Source: Rhodanobacter sp. DHG33 (GTDB taxonomy: Bacteria; Pseudomonadota; Gammaproteobacteria; Xanthomonadales; Rhodanobacteraceae). From it: a DNA stretch of 64,000 nucleotides. The position numbers and the translations under genes were made by a program. The stretch is from assembly GCF_014843005.1 (NCBI RefSeq), contig NZ_JACYXM010000008.1:1-64000 (forward strand). The letters are read 5' to 3'. The notes under the pieces were generated by a model that was given only the letters and a program-made list of their open reading frames with translations, searched no databases and had not been told where the DNA came from. Below are positions 43,852 to 52,566 of the stretch, one piece after another (within the stretch, counting starts at the first letter, position 1; each line of letters begins with the position of its first letter).

Positions 43852-44415
43852 TTACCGCGATGCAGCAATTCCTGCGCCCTTCGCCGCGAGATCGGCCCAT
43901 TCGCGCGCCAGCAGTCCGAAAACGACATCGTCGACCCATTCGCCACGGAACAGCAGGCTTTCGCGGAAATGAGCCTCCTTGCGCATGCCCAGCGCCTGCA
44001 GCATCGCCATGCTCGGGGCATTGCGCGGATCGACCGACGCATGCACGCGATGGATGCCCTGGCCGCCGAATAGCCAGCCGAACAATGCATGCAGCGCTTC
44101 GCGGGCGAGGCCTTTGCCTTGGACGGCAGGCGCCAGCGTGATGCCGAATTCGGCCTGCCCGTCGGCCATGCAGAAGCCGACGTCGCCGATCAGCACGCCG
44201 TCAACGCGATCGCGGATGGCGCGCTGGAACCACTGGGCCTGCACTGGCTCGGCCAGCGCCGACTGGTCCTCGATGAAACGCTCGGCCTCGGCCAATGCCG
44301 CCGGTCGCCAGCCTTGATAACGGCAGACCTCGGGGTCGGCGCGGTAGCGGAACAATGCCTCGGCATCGCCTTGCCGCAGAGCGTCCAGCCGCAAACGGGC
44401 CGTCATCAGCTCCAT
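43852..44415 (-). CDS. GNAT-family N-acetyltransferase
   Basis: About 187 residues. This is a RimJ/RimL-like acetyltransferase: T-A-R-L-R-L-D-A-L at the N-terminus, a central I-G-D-V-G-F strand, and the acetyl-CoA loop as V-Q-G-K-G-L-A-R-E-A at about residue 120. N-A-P-S-M-A-M-L-Q-A-L-G-M and the H-F-R-E end strand follow. The substrate is not identifiable. These enzymes modify ribosomal N-termini, antibiotics or small amines. The start is 44415 or 44406 (M-E-L-M-T). It begins five bases after the prmB stop. Confidence 0.85.
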   Translation of the reverse strand: MELMTARLRLDALRQGDAEALFRYRADPEVCRYQGWRPAALAEAERFIEDQSALAEPVQAQWFQRAIRDRVDGVLIGDVGFCMADGQAEFGITLAPAVQGKGLAREALHALFGWLFGGQGIHRVHASVDPRNAPSMAMLQALGMRKEAHFRESLLFRGEWVDDVVFGLLAREWADLAAKGAGIAASR

Positions 44416-44419
44416 CGGC

Positions 44420-45340
44420 TCAACGTCGCGCGGCCGCGGCGGCATGGATCGACGCGCGATGCTCGACCAGGTCGCGCCGCTCCAGCGCGAACACACCCAT
44501 CTGGCCCACCTTGAACTCGATCCACACGAAGGGCACTTCCGGCAGCAGCGCGGCCAGCGCGTGCTCGCTCTCGCCCACCTCGACGATCAGCAGGCCGTCG
44601 TCGGTGAGGAGGCCGGCCGCCTCGTCCAGGATGCGCAGGCAGATGTCCAGGCCGTCCTCGCCCGAGGTGAGGCCGAGCTTGGGCTCGTGTGCGTACTCGC
44701 CGGGCAGCGCGGCGTATTCGTCTTCGGTGACGTAGGGCGGGTTGGAGACGATCAGGTCGTACTTGCGCCCGCGCACGCCTTCGAACAGATCGGACTTCAC
44801 CGCCTCCACGCGCGATTCCACGTGTTGGAACACGATGTTCTCGCGTGCCAGCGACAGCGCTTCGTCGCTGATGTCCACGATGTCCACGCACCAGTCCGGG
44901 TTGTATTCCGCCATCGCGATGCCGATGCAGCCGGAACCGGTGCACAGGTCGAGCGCGCGTTCGACGTGGCGCTCGTCCAGCCAGGGCGCGAAGCCGGACT
45001 CGATCAGCTCGGCGATCGGCGACCGCGGCACCAGGGCGCGGCGGTCGCTCTTGAACTTCAGGCCGGCGAACCAGGTTTCGCCGACGAGATAGGCCACCGG
45101 CAGGCGCTCGCTGACGCGGCGCTCGATCAGCGCCAGCACGTTCGCACGCTCCTCGGCGGTGAGCCGGCCCGCGCCGTAGGCCGGCGGGATGTCCGGCGGC
45201 AGGTGCAGGCTGGCGAGCACCAGGTGGGTGGCCTCGTCGATGGGGTTGTCGTGGCTGTGGCCGAAGGTCAGCCCGGCGGCCGAGAAGCGGCTGGCGCCGT
45301 AGCGGATGAAGTCGATGATGGTGGCGAGTTCGGCGGTCAC
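44420..45340 (-). CDS. prmB: Ribosomal protein L3 N5-glutamine methyltransferase
   Basis: An SAM-dependent enzyme methylating a glutamine of 50S protein L3. The 306-residue product has an N-terminal helical domain. It then has the Rossmann methyltransferase with D-L-C-T-G-S-G-C-I-G-I-A (SAM loop) and the glutamine-binding N-P-P-Y in V-S-N-P-P-Y-V, shared with PrmC. Length and the region around R-S-P-I-A-E-L-I favour PrmB over PrmC. Starts are uncertain: GTG at 45340 or TTG at 45361. A TATAAT -10 box on the minus strand lies at 45373-45378. Confidence 0.93.
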   Translation of the reverse strand: MTAELATIIDFIRYGASRFSAAGLTFGHSHDNPIDEATHLVLASLHLPPDIPPAYGAGRLTAEERANVLALIERRVSERLPVAYLVGETWFAGLKFKSDRRALVPRSPIAELIESGFAPWLDERHVERALDLCTGSGCIGIAMAEYNPDWCVDIVDISDEALSLARENIVFQHVESRVEAVKSDLFEGVRGRKYDLIVSNPPYVTEDEYAALPGEYAHEPKLGLTSGEDGLDICLRILDEAAGLLTDDGLLIVEVGESEHALAALLPEVPFVWIEFKVGQMGVFALERRDLVEHRASIHAAAAARR

Positions 45341-45372
45341 GGGCGGCCCACGGCGCGGCAAAAAGACCGCTG

Positions 45373-45397
45373 ATTATAAACGCGAGCCCCGTATACT
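45373..45397. promoter_or_regulatory. Divergent -10 elements of prmB and psd
   Basis: TATAAT on the minus strand (45373-45378) fits prmB. TATACT on the plus strand (45392-45397) lies only 6 bases before the psd ATG, which would make the psd transcript leaderless. Neither has a convincing -35. Confidence 0.4.
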
Positions 45398-45403
45398 GGC
45401 TGG

Positions 45404-46252
45404 ATGACTTTCAAAGTATTGCTCCAATACATCCTTCCGCACCGCTTCCTGTCGCGCCTGGTCTATTGGGGCACGCGCTGGACGTTCGCGCCCTGGAAGA
45501 ACTGGCTGATCTCCACCATCGTGCGCAACTACGACGTGGACATGGCCGAAGCGGCGCAGCCCGATCCGCTGGCCTACCAGCACTTCAATGCCTTCTTCAC
45601 CCGCAAGCTCAAGCCCGGCGCACGCCAGGCCGACGGCGACCCGGCCGCCCTGCTCTCGCCCGCCGACGGCCGCATCAGCCAGGCCGGCAAAATCGTGGAC
45701 GGGCGCATCTTCCAGGCCAAGGGGCAGGAATACACCGCCGCCGAATTGCTGGGCGACGATGCTTCCGCCGCCCCCTACCGCAACGGCCGCTTCGTCACGG
45801 TGTACCTGTCGCCGCGCGACTACCACCGCGTGCACATGCCGCTGGCCGGCACGCTGCGCGAAACCGTGCACGTGCCGGGGCGCATCTTCAGCGTGGCGCC
45901 GTTCGCGGTGGAAGCCATCCCCCGCCTGTTCGCGCGCAACGAGCGGCTGGTCTGCCATTTCGAGAGTCCGCGCGGGCCGTTCGTGGTGGTGATGGTGGGG
46001 GCGATCCTGGTGTCTTCCGTGGCCACCGTGTGGGATGGGCTGGTGATCCCGCCTTATGCGTCCTCGATCCGGCGCAAGTCGTTCGCCGGGCAGAACATCA
46101 CGCTGGAGCGTTTCGCCGAGATGGCGCGCTTCAACATGGGCTCCACCGTGATCCTGCTGTTGCCCGAAACCCTGGCCGAGCTGGACGGGCTGGCACCGCA
46201 GCAGGCGGTGAAGGTAGGGCAGCGGCTGGGCGTCTGCACACGGGAAAACTGA
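45404..46252 (+). CDS. psd: Phosphatidylserine decarboxylase proenzyme
   Basis: A membrane-associated, self-cleaving pyruvoyl enzyme making phosphatidylethanolamine from phosphatidylserine (EC 4.1.1.65). The 282-residue proenzyme has the processing site as M-G-S-T, where S247 becomes the pyruvoyl group of the alpha chain (E. coli has L-G-S-T). The other members of the autocleavage triad are in place as D88 in S-P-A-D-G and H144 in Y-H-R-V-H-M-P. It lies divergent from prmB. Confidence 0.96.
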   Translation: MTFKVLLQYILPHRFLSRLVYWGTRWTFAPWKNWLISTIVRNYDVDMAEAAQPDPLAYQHFNAFFTRKLKPGARQADGDPAALLSPADGRISQAGKIVDGRIFQAKGQEYTAAELLGDDASAAPYRNGRFVTVYLSPRDYHRVHMPLAGTLRETVHVPGRIFSVAPFAVEAIPRLFARNERLVCHFESPRGPFVVVMVGAILVSSVATVWDGLVIPPYASSIRRKSFAGQNITLERFAEMARFNMGSTVILLLPETLAELDGLAPQQAVKVGQRLGVCTREN

Positions 46253-46259
46253 CGCAACA

Positions 46260-46274
46260 CGTCATTTTGTGACG
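46260..46274. promoter_or_regulatory. Small inverted repeat after psd
   Basis: CGTCA-TTTTG-TGACG is a perfect 5-bp inverted repeat beginning 8 bases after the psd stop. It may be an operator for the next gene (ATG at 46358) or part of a weak terminator. Confidence 0.25.
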
Positions 46275-46357
46275 CACTGGGCGCGTCGCACGATGCGACC
46301 GCCGGTATTCTCCCGGCCTTAGCCGCGGCCGTCGCGGCGTCTGGGGACGGGGATTTC

Positions 46358-46798
46358 ATGCAACTGCTCAGTCCGGCCATCGCCTTCTTTCGCGCCCACC
46401 AGCTCAACCGCCAATTGCGGGAGATCGCGCGCCGCGTCCATGCCCTGCCCCAGCGCAGCCGCACCCAGCTGAGCGTGCAGACCCTGCGCGAGATCGGCCA
46501 TGCCACGCGCAGCGAGTTCCCGCACCTGTACGGCACCGCGCCGGAAGCGCGTTACCTGCCCTGGGGCCAGGGCACCGATGCCGGTTACGAGCGGGCCCGC
46601 TCGGACAACCCCGAAGTGGCCATGCGCGGCATCGCGCTGTGGCTGGCCGTGGCCTATCACGAAACCAAGCATTCGCCGCAGGACCGGCTGCTGCCGCAAC
46701 ACCGCCAGGTGCTGCAGCTGGTGAACGAGCTGAAGCGCCTGCATCGCCCGGTAGCCGATCCGGTCAAGGATTGGATGAACGCAGGCGCCACCGCCTGA
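46358..46798 (+). CDS. Conserved-looking protein of unknown function
   Basis: A 146-residue soluble protein with an amphipathic N-terminus (residues 1-35, basic and helical) and a mixed body containing Y-G-T-A-P-E-A-R-Y-L-P-W-G. A hydrophobic helix, G-I-A-L-W-L-A-V-A-Y-H-E-T, is followed by a charged C-terminal helix. GGGGA upstream and codon usage in line with its neighbours support a real gene. I do not recognise the family. No signal peptide or full membrane helix is evident. It is convergent with the transglycosylase gene, 23 bases apart. Confidence 0.65.
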   Translation: MQLLSPAIAFFRAHQLNRQLREIARRVHALPQRSRTQLSVQTLREIGHATRSEFPHLYGTAPEARYLPWGQGTDAGYERARSDNPEVAMRGIALWLAVAYHETKHSPQDRLLPQHRQVLQLVNELKRLHRPVADPVKDWMNAGATA

Positions 46799-46821
46799 CC
46801 GGTCTCAACCGGCGGCGCGGC

Positions 46822-48285
46822 TCAACGGCACTCCGGCACCTTCAGCGCCTGCCCTACCGAGATGTGCTGGTGGTGCAGATGGTTCATCTCGGCGACTTCC
46901 TGCACGCTGGAGCAGCGCAGCTTGCGCACGATGCCCACCAGCGTATCGCCACGGCGCACCGTGTAACGGCGGACACCGACCGGACCCGGCGGTGGCGGCG
47001 GCGGATCGTCCACCACCGGCGCGGCGGCGTTATGCAGATCGGTGGCGAGGATGGGCCACGGGCCGTCCTCGCAACGCGCGGCATACGGCTGCTCCAGCAG
47101 CTTCGGCACCTGCAGCACCGCGCCCGCCGGCTGCTCCTGCTGCGGATCGAGCCGCGGGTTGAGGTTGCGCAAGGTGCGGAACCAGCCTTCCTCCATGCCG
47201 CCGGCCGAACCCAGGCACACGGTGAGCTCGCTCAGCGACGCCGGCCGCTTCAGCGTGATGCTGCCGGGCGCGCCGTCGATCTTCGGGAAGCGCAGGTTGT
47301 AGCTGTCCGGATGCAGGAACAGCCACGCCGCCGCCAGCACCGAAGGCACGTAGTCGCGCGTTTCCTGCGAAAGCTGGTTGTAGATGCGCGGATCGTAGAA
47401 GCTCACCTTGGTGTCGTCGCCCACCAGCCGGCGCATGCGGCCCTCGCCGGTGTTGTAGGCGCCGATGGTCAGCTCCAGGTTGTCGTTGAATACCGCCAGC
47501 TGCTCGTCCATGTACTCGGCGTTCGCGCGCGCCGAGGCGGCTGGGTCGAAACGCATGTCGAAACCGTCGTCGGTGGTGAGGCCGAAGCGCATGCCCGTGG
47601 CGTACATGAACTGCAGCGGGCCGGCCGCGCCGGAGCGCGACACCGCATGCACCTTGCCGCCGGATTCCTTGGCCATGATGCCGAACAGCAGCGCCTCGGG
47701 CAGATCGGCCTGCTTGTACGCGGGCCACATTTCGCTGCGCATGTACTGGTAGCTGATCCACGCGTCGATCAGGTTCGGGCGCCATTGCGTCAGCCACATC
47801 TGCAATGCGGCCTTCACCGCGCCGTTCATCGCGATCAGCTCCGAGAGCTTCTGGCCGTGCAGCAAGGTCACGCTGCGCTGCGCCTCGGGCAGCACGGCCG
47901 GGCCATGCTGGTCCAGCGCCATGCCGGTCTGCGGATCGCCGTCGTCGTTCTCGTCGCCGATGGAACTGCCGTCCTTCGCCCGCAGCATGTGGTCGTACGC
48001 GGAGAAGAAGCGCTGCGTATCGCAGCCGGGCGTGCTGCCGCAGCGGACGGAGGCGTTCTTCACCGTGTCCAGCGCCTGGTTCAGCGTCTGCTGGCCTGCG
48101 GCGACATTGCCGGCACGCACCTGCTGCAGCGCCGTTTCGTAGCCCTGCGTGGCCTGGTCGAGCTGCGCATAAAGCGCGGTCACCGTCGGCTTGGTCGGCC
48201 CCGGGCTGGCACAGGCGGCCAACAGAACCAGCGCAGCCGCCAATGGAGCCAGACGCAAGGAACGAACAAGACGTACAGACCGCAT
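46822..48285 (-). CDS. mltD: Membrane-bound lytic murein transglycosylase, MltD type, with LysM
   Basis: A 487-residue lipoprotein. The signal peptide ends in the lipobox L-A-A-C with C25. After a ~150-residue N-terminal part comes a GH23 transglycosylase domain (about 185-330). Its catalytic glutamate is E207 in M-A-K-E-S-G-G, followed by S-G-A-A-G-P-L-Q-F-M and A-Y-N-T-G-E-G. One LysM repeat at the C-terminus (about 438-485, R-Y-T-V-R-R-G-D-T-L) anchors it on peptidoglycan. It cleaves glycan strands to anhydro-muropeptides during wall turnover. A Pro-rich linker precedes LysM. E. coli MltD has two LysM repeats. Confidence 0.92.
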   Translation of the reverse strand: MRSVRLVRSLRLAPLAAALVLLAACASPGPTKPTVTALYAQLDQATQGYETALQQVRAGNVAAGQQTLNQALDTVKNASVRCGSTPGCDTQRFFSAYDHMLRAKDGSSIGDENDDGDPQTGMALDQHGPAVLPEAQRSVTLLHGQKLSELIAMNGAVKAALQMWLTQWRPNLIDAWISYQYMRSEMWPAYKQADLPEALLFGIMAKESGGKVHAVSRSGAAGPLQFMYATGMRFGLTTDDGFDMRFDPAASARANAEYMDEQLAVFNDNLELTIGAYNTGEGRMRRLVGDDTKVSFYDPRIYNQLSQETRDYVPSVLAAAWLFLHPDSYNLRFPKIDGAPGSITLKRPASLSELTVCLGSAGGMEEGWFRTLRNLNPRLDPQQEQPAGAVLQVPKLLEQPYAARCEDGPWPILATDLHNAAAPVVDDPPPPPPGPVGVRRYTVRRGDTLVGIVRKLRCSSVQEVAEMNHLHHQHISVGQALKVPECR

Positions 48286-48399
48286 GAGAAAAACCACCCG
48301 ACGAAAGTGCGACACCATAGCCCGCGGCATCCGCATACTCAATGAAGTGAAATCTTGCGGCTGGCTACAATCGGATCCGGTTTCGGCGAAGAGGTTCCC

Positions 48400-48432
48400 A
48401 TGAGCGACATCCTGGCTGGCGAGACGCGCTGA
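48400..48432 (+). CDS. Possible 10-codon leader peptide coupled to the next gene
   Basis: ATG at 48400, preceded by AGAGG at 6 bases, opens a frame encoding M-S-D-I-L-A-G-E-T-R. Its TGA overlaps the ATG of the following gene as TGATG. The good ribosome site here and the absence of one for the next ATG suggest translational coupling through a leader. A sequencing frameshift joining the two is possible but the other frame gives no family match. Confidence 0.35.
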   Translation: MSDILAGETR

Positions 48433-49679
48433 TGCCGCGCGTCGAAACCGTCGCCGCCGATACGCCGTTCGGCGAACGTCTCGCCACCGGCTTCGGTTAT
48501 CCGTTGCGCGGTGCCGGACTGGCCACCTGCACGGCACTCGCGCTGGCGCATTGGGCAGGCCTGCTGCCTGCCATCGGTACGCTGGCCAGCCTGCTGGTGT
48601 GGGCCGCCACCTGGCGCTACGCCGCCGAGTGCCTGCAGCACACCGCGCATGGCTACGCCAATCCTCCGGACGTCGGCGTGGACGAAGCCGGCGCGACGGG
48701 CTGGGCGCTCACCCTGATCCATCTGGCCGCGGGGGCGTTGTTCATCGCCTGCGCGTGGCTGGCTCCGGCCGCGTTGTGGCTGCTGGTCCCGATACTGGTG
48801 CTGGCGCCGCCGGCCATCGACATGTCGCTGGCCTTCGACGGCAACGTGCTGCTGGCCCTCAACCCGGCCACCTGGTGGCGCACCGCGCATGGCTTCGGCG
48901 GTGCCTACCTGGTGCCAGTGGCGATCAACCTGCTGCTGGGCGCGCTGCTCGCGCTGGCGGCATTCACCTCCCACCTGGTGCCGCGCTTCGTCGCGCTGCC
49001 GCTGTTCGGCTTCGCCTACACCTATCTGATCGTGCTGGCCTTCCACCTGATGGGCGCATTGATCCACCAGCGCCACGAACGCTTCGGCCTGGAGCCCGAG
49101 GCGCCGAAACTCGCCGAGGCCAGCGGGCAGGACGAGGACACCCGTCTTGTCGATGCAACCCGCACGCTGGCCGGCAACGATCCTGTCGCGGCGCTACACC
49201 AGCTGGCCGATCGCCTGCGCCAGCGCAATGCACCCGCGCCGGTGCACCAGCTCTACCGCGAGCTGCTGCATCGCCAGGGTTTGCGCGACGATCTGCTGGT
49301 GCACGCCCAGATCTGGATCGCCGCATTGGTCGCACAACACGAAGCGCGTCGCGCCCTGGGCCTGGTGCAGGAATGCTGCGGCATCGATCCTGTGTTCGTC
49401 CCCGACGATCCGCGCACCTGCGGCGAACTGGCCGACCTCGCCGCACGCCTGGGCATGGGGCGCCTGGCCATCCATCTCGGTCGCGGCTATCTCGCGCACT
49501 GGCCACGCGACGAACACGTGCCGCATTACGGCCTGCTCGTCGCGCGCTTGCTGGGAGCGCAGACCGAACATCGCACCGAGGCCCTAGTGCTGCTGGAAAA
49601 ACTCGCCGCTGCGTGGCCCGAGCATCCATCGCGCAACGACATCGCCTTGCTGCAAAGGCAATTGGCGGGTGCCGCATGA
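48432..49679 (+). CDS. Multi-pass membrane protein with helical-repeat C-terminus, unknown function
   Basis: A 415-residue protein. The first ~210 residues hold about five to six membrane helices with short loops, resembling DUF4013-like uncharacterised membrane proteins. Residues ~225-415 are soluble, helical and TPR-like, with repeated pairs such as [10 protein letters not shown] and [12 protein letters not shown]. No enzyme motif is visible. It overlaps the next membrane protein gene by four bases (ATGA), and that gene overlaps greB by four, forming a coupled three-gene unit. Confidence 0.7.
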   Translation: MPRVETVAADTPFGERLATGFGYPLRGAGLATCTALALAHWAGLLPAIGTLASLLVWAATWRYAAECLQHTAHGYANPPDVGVDEAGATGWALTLIHLAAGALFIACAWLAPAALWLLVPILVLAPPAIDMSLAFDGNVLLALNPATWWRTAHGFGGAYLVPVAINLLLGALLALAAFTSHLVPRFVALPLFGFAYTYLIVLAFHLMGALIHQRHERFGLEPEAPKLAEASGQDEDTRLVDATRTLAGNDPVAALHQLADRLRQRNAPAPVHQLYRELLHRQGLRDDLLVHAQIWIAALVAQHEARRALGLVQECCGIDPVFVPDDPRTCGELADLAARLGMGRLAIHLGRGYLAHWPRDEHVPHYGLLVARLLGAQTEHRTEALVLLEKLAAAWPEHPSRNDIALLQRQLAGAA

Positions 49680-50293
49680 ATGCAACACGGTCCGCAGCCG
49701 CCATCGCGCTTGCCGGCATGCTCGTCTTCCTCGCCACCGGCATCGCCGCGCAATGCCTGCGCCCCGATCTCGACTGGGTGCGCGTGCCCAACAGCTTCTA
49801 CCTGATCGGCCCATGGGGTGGCATGGTGCGCACCGGCTACTACGCCATGGCATTCGCTTTGGCACTCTTCGGCGCAAGCGCGTATTCCGCGCTCATGCCC
49901 GCAGCACGCAGCGGGGCGCCGTTGCTGCTGTTCGTCGTGGCCGGTGCGGCGCTGGCACTCACCGTGCTGGCCACCACCGATACGCCGGGCCGACCGCCCA
50001 CGCTGCACGGCTACGTGCATGGCATGGCGGCACAGACCGCTTTCCTCTGCACGGCCACCGCCATGTTGCTGCAGGCGTGGCGATGGCGCGGCGACCCGCA
50101 CTGGCGGCGCTGGTTCCGATCCGCCTTCGCGTATGCCGCGCTTTGTTTCGTGCTGCTGTGGGTGCAGGCATTCTGGCGCACGCTACCCCGCGGCCTCAGC
50201 CAGAAAATGTTGATACTGCTGATACTGGGCTGGCTGATCGCCGCCGCATGGCGACTGCTGCGCAGCCCCCATTACGACGGAACAGACGCATGA
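49676..50293 (+). CDS. DUF998-like membrane protein
   Basis: A 205-residue integral-membrane protein with about six helices. Short conserved stretches are [15 protein letters not shown] after helix 1 and H-G-Y-V-H-G-M-A-A between helices 4 and 5, the pattern of DUF998. Function of the family is unknown. It is coupled by 4-base overlaps to the membrane protein upstream and to greB downstream, so it will be made together with GreB. I see no mechanistic reason for that. Confidence 0.75.
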   Translation: MNATRSAAAIALAGMLVFLATGIAAQCLRPDLDWVRVPNSFYLIGPWGGMVRTGYYAMAFALALFGASAYSALMPAARSGAPLLLFVVAGAALALTVLATTDTPGRPPTLHGYVHGMAAQTAFLCTATAMLLQAWRWRGDPHWRRWFRSAFAYAALCFVLLWVQAFWRTLPRGLSQKMLILLILGWLIAAAWRLLRSPHYDGTDA

Positions 50294-50793
50294 GCCGCTG
50301 GCGCCCACCCTCCCCCGGCTCCACGGCCATCATCACCCGTGCCGGCTTCGAGAAGCTCAAGGCCGAACTCGACCACCTGTGGCACACCCTGCGCCCGGAA
50401 GTGGTGAAGGCATTGGCCGCTGCCGCGGCGGAGGGCGATCGCTCGGAAAACGCCGAGTACACCTACCGCAAGAAGCAGCTCGGCGAGATCGACCGCCGTG
50501 TGCGCTACCTCAGCAAACGCATCCCCGCGCTCAAGGTGGCCGAAGGATCGCCCGGCGACCGCGAGGCGGTGTTCTTCGGCGCCGCGATCGCGCTGGAAAA
50601 CCTCGCCAGCGGCGAGGAGGTCACCTACCGCATCGTCGGCCCCGACGAGACGGACGCAAAGCTGGGCTGGATCAGCATCGACTCGCCGCTGGCGCGTGCG
50701 GCGCTGAAGAAGCGGCTGGACGACGAGTTCGAGGCGGAGCTGCCCGGAGGGCGCACGCGATTCCTGATCGTGGATGTGCGCTACGAGGCGTGA
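50290..50793 (+). CDS. greB: Transcription elongation factor GreB
   Basis: It rescues backtracked RNA polymerase by stimulating transcript cleavage. The 167-residue protein has the N-terminal coiled coil whose tip carries the conserved acidic pair (G-D-R-S-E-N-A-E-Y). It starts [13 protein letters not shown]. The FKBP-like C-terminal domain includes [10 protein letters not shown] and S-I-D-S-P-L-A-R-A. The GreB rather than GreA type is indicated by R-V-R-Y-L-S-K-R-I. Its final ~43 residues are duplicated in a remnant at 52434-52566. Confidence 0.95.
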   Translation: MSRWRPPSPGSTAIITRAGFEKLKAELDHLWHTLRPEVVKALAAAAAEGDRSENAEYTYRKKQLGEIDRRVRYLSKRIPALKVAEGSPGDREAVFFGAAIALENLASGEEVTYRIVGPDETDAKLGWISIDSPLARAALKKRLDDEFEAELPGGRTRFLIVDVRYEA

Positions 50794-50829
50794 ACGCGTT
50801 TCCGTACGTGGGCTCCTTCGCCAAGGGCA

Positions 50830-51213
50830 TCAGGAAAGCGCACTGACCATGACGCAGTAGCCGTCGGGATCGCGTAATGCAAACTCCAGCGTTCCCGTGG
50901 CCGGGTTGCGGGCGGGCTCCTCGTCCAATCTGGGCACGAGGCTGCGCGCCCTTTGCACCGCGGCCTCGAAATCATCGACGCGGAAGAACAGCAGAAGGCC
51001 GTTGCCGGGCTTGGCGACGCCGGGACTGGTCAGCGAAGGATGATCGTGCGCACCCCATGCATGCAGGCAAAGCAGCACCGTGCCGTCCGCATCGAGAATC
51101 TGTCCGAAGTAATCGTGCTCGGGCGCCGTCGCAGGTTGGCCGAACAGCCGCTGGTACCACGCGAAACTGCGGGCGACATCGTCCACGCCGATGATGGTCC
51201 AGGTGCGTTTCAT
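50830..51213 (-). CDS. VOC-family (glyoxalase-like) protein
   Basis: A 127-residue protein of the glyoxalase/bleomycin-resistance/dioxygenase fold. It begins W-T-I-I-G-V-D-D-V-A-R-S-F-A-W-Y-Q-R-L-F-G, has H-D-Y-F-G-Q-I-L-D-A-D-G, L-L-L-F-F-R-V-D-D-F, and ends L-R-D-P-D-G-Y-C-V-M-V-S-A. The ATG at 51213 is preferred over a TTG one codon earlier. The ligand is unknown. It lies 19 bases after the ADP-ribosylglycohydrolase-like gene and is probably co-transcribed. Confidence 0.82.
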   Translation of the reverse strand: MKRTWTIIGVDDVARSFAWYQRLFGQPATAPEHDYFGQILDADGTVLLCLHAWGAHDHPSLTSPGVAKPGNGLLLFFRVDDFEAAVQRARSLVPRLDEEPARNPATGTLEFALRDPDGYCVMVSALS

Positions 51214-51232
51214 CAACGGCCTCCTGCGCCCC

Positions 51233-52315
51233 TCAATTCGCCTGATTCGCCAGTGTTTCCGCCAAGGCCAGGTATTCCTCGCCCTTTTCCAGTCCCGCGA
51301 TGAAGCGCGCGGGAATCGCCTCGAGACCGCCTAGTGCACCGCACAGGGCACCGGTGAGCATGGCGCGCGCCTGGTTCTGGCCGCCTGCGTTCACCGCATT
51401 GAGCACGCCCTGCTCCACGTCGCCCTGGAAGCGCGCCGCGAGGTAATAGGCCGCGGGAAACTGGTGATACACCGCGCACGGCAGGCCATAGACCAGGCCC
51501 ACTTTCGACGCCGGTTCGATGGCCACGCCGGGGTCGTGCGCCGCACGTGCGATGGACGACACCGTGAGCAAGGCATCGGGCGAGGCGAACTGCCCCGCCT
51601 GCAAGGGTGCCTCCGCACCTTGCGGTACGTCCAGCGCGCCGCTGGTCACGGTGTGGAACGGCAGTTCGCCGGACTTCACCATGCCCATCAGCCGGCCGGA
51701 CAAGTCCCCGTTCAGCGCCACTCCGTTCACCAGTTGCCCAAGTACCACGGCGAACGCCAGCGTCATCGCACCCACCGTGGGGTCGCGCTGAGTGAGCGCC
51801 ACGTTGCTGCTCACATGCCGTGCCAGCTGCGAAGGCTCGCCCGCATAACGCACCGCGATGGCCAGCACACGCTCCGCCCCCTCGGTATTGTCCGCCAGCC
51901 CCGCTACCTGCCCCCACGGCAGGCCGGCATGGCGCTTGCGCCATGCCTCGCGGATCGACTGGCTGGTGTACCCGCCCGGACCGGCCATCGGTGTGCCGTC
52001 CAGCAGCGGAAAGAGTTCGCGATCCATCCGCGCGCAGAAGTCTTCCTCGTCGTAGCTCTTGCGCTCCACCAGCGAGCGCAGCGTCAACGCCAGGATGAAA
52101 CCCGCCTGCGACGACGCTCCTGCGGGCAATCCCTCGTGATAGCGCCCGGGCTTGGGTGCCGTGTAATCGCTGACCCAGTCGCCGTAGTCGCGCCTGAGGG
52201 CGTCGAGGTCGTAGTACCAGTGGGGCCCCAGGGCCAGCGCATCGCCGATGAAGGCGCCAAGCAGAGCGCCCTGGATGCGGTTTTTTCTTGAAACGGAAGA
52301 CGGGATTTGCGGCAT
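51233..52315 (-). CDS. ADP-ribosylglycohydrolase (DraG/ARH)-fold protein with altered metal site
   Basis: A 360-residue all-helical protein of the ADP-ribosylglycohydrolase family. The N-terminus has the family start R-I-Q-G-A-L-L-G-A-F-I-G-D-A-L-A-L-G. Normal members carry two magnesium motifs, T-D-D-T near residue 60 and G-G-D-T-D-T near the C-terminus. Here the first region reads G-A-S-S-Q-A-G-F and the second A-G-G-Q-N-Q-A-R-A, so the acidic ligands are missing. It may therefore bind rather than hydrolyse, or act on another substrate. The start at 52315 (M-P-Q-I-P) is chosen. Two other ATGs lie up to 63 bases upstream. Confidence 0.85.
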   Translation of the reverse strand: MPQIPSSVSRKNRIQGALLGAFIGDALALGPHWYYDLDALRRDYGDWVSDYTAPKPGRYHEGLPAGASSQAGFILALTLRSLVERKSYDEEDFCARMDRELFPLLDGTPMAGPGGYTSQSIREAWRKRHAGLPWGQVAGLADNTEGAERVLAIAVRYAGEPSQLARHVSSNVALTQRDPTVGAMTLAFAVVLGQLVNGVALNGDLSGRLMGMVKSGELPFHTVTSGALDVPQGAEAPLQAGQFASPDALLTVSSIARAAHDPGVAIEPASKVGLVYGLPCAVYHQFPAAYYLAARFQGDVEQGVLNAVNAGGQNQARAMLTGALCGALGGLEAIPARFIAGLEKGEEYLALAETLANQAN

Positions 52316-52433
52316 GTTGGAGAGCCCTGCAATGCGACGGAAACAAGTCATCGTACGCTTGACGCCAACACACTCCAAAGGAGAGCTTGAGCCACATCAG
52401 ACGAACAAGCTAAGTAAACCTGACACCGTTTTA

Positions 52434-52566
52434 GGTCCCGACGAGACCAATGCTAGGCTGGACTGGATGAGCATCGACTCGCCACTGACCTGCGCGGCGC
52501 TGAAGAGGCGCCTCGACGACGAGTTCGAGGCGGAACTGTCCGGCGGACGCACGCGCTTCCTGTTTA
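52434..52566 (+). pseudogene. Remnant of a second greB (C-terminal 43 codons)
   Basis: The translation from G-P-D-E-T-N-A-R to G-G-R-T-R-F-L matches the intact GreB at 35 of 43 positions, with DNA similarity to match. Similarity stops abruptly at both ends. Upstream there is no GreB N-terminus, and the last residues run into an unrelated frame (F-M-K-K-I). With no coiled coil and no start it cannot be functional GreB. It lies about 1.6 kb downstream of greB in the same orientation. Confidence 0.85.
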
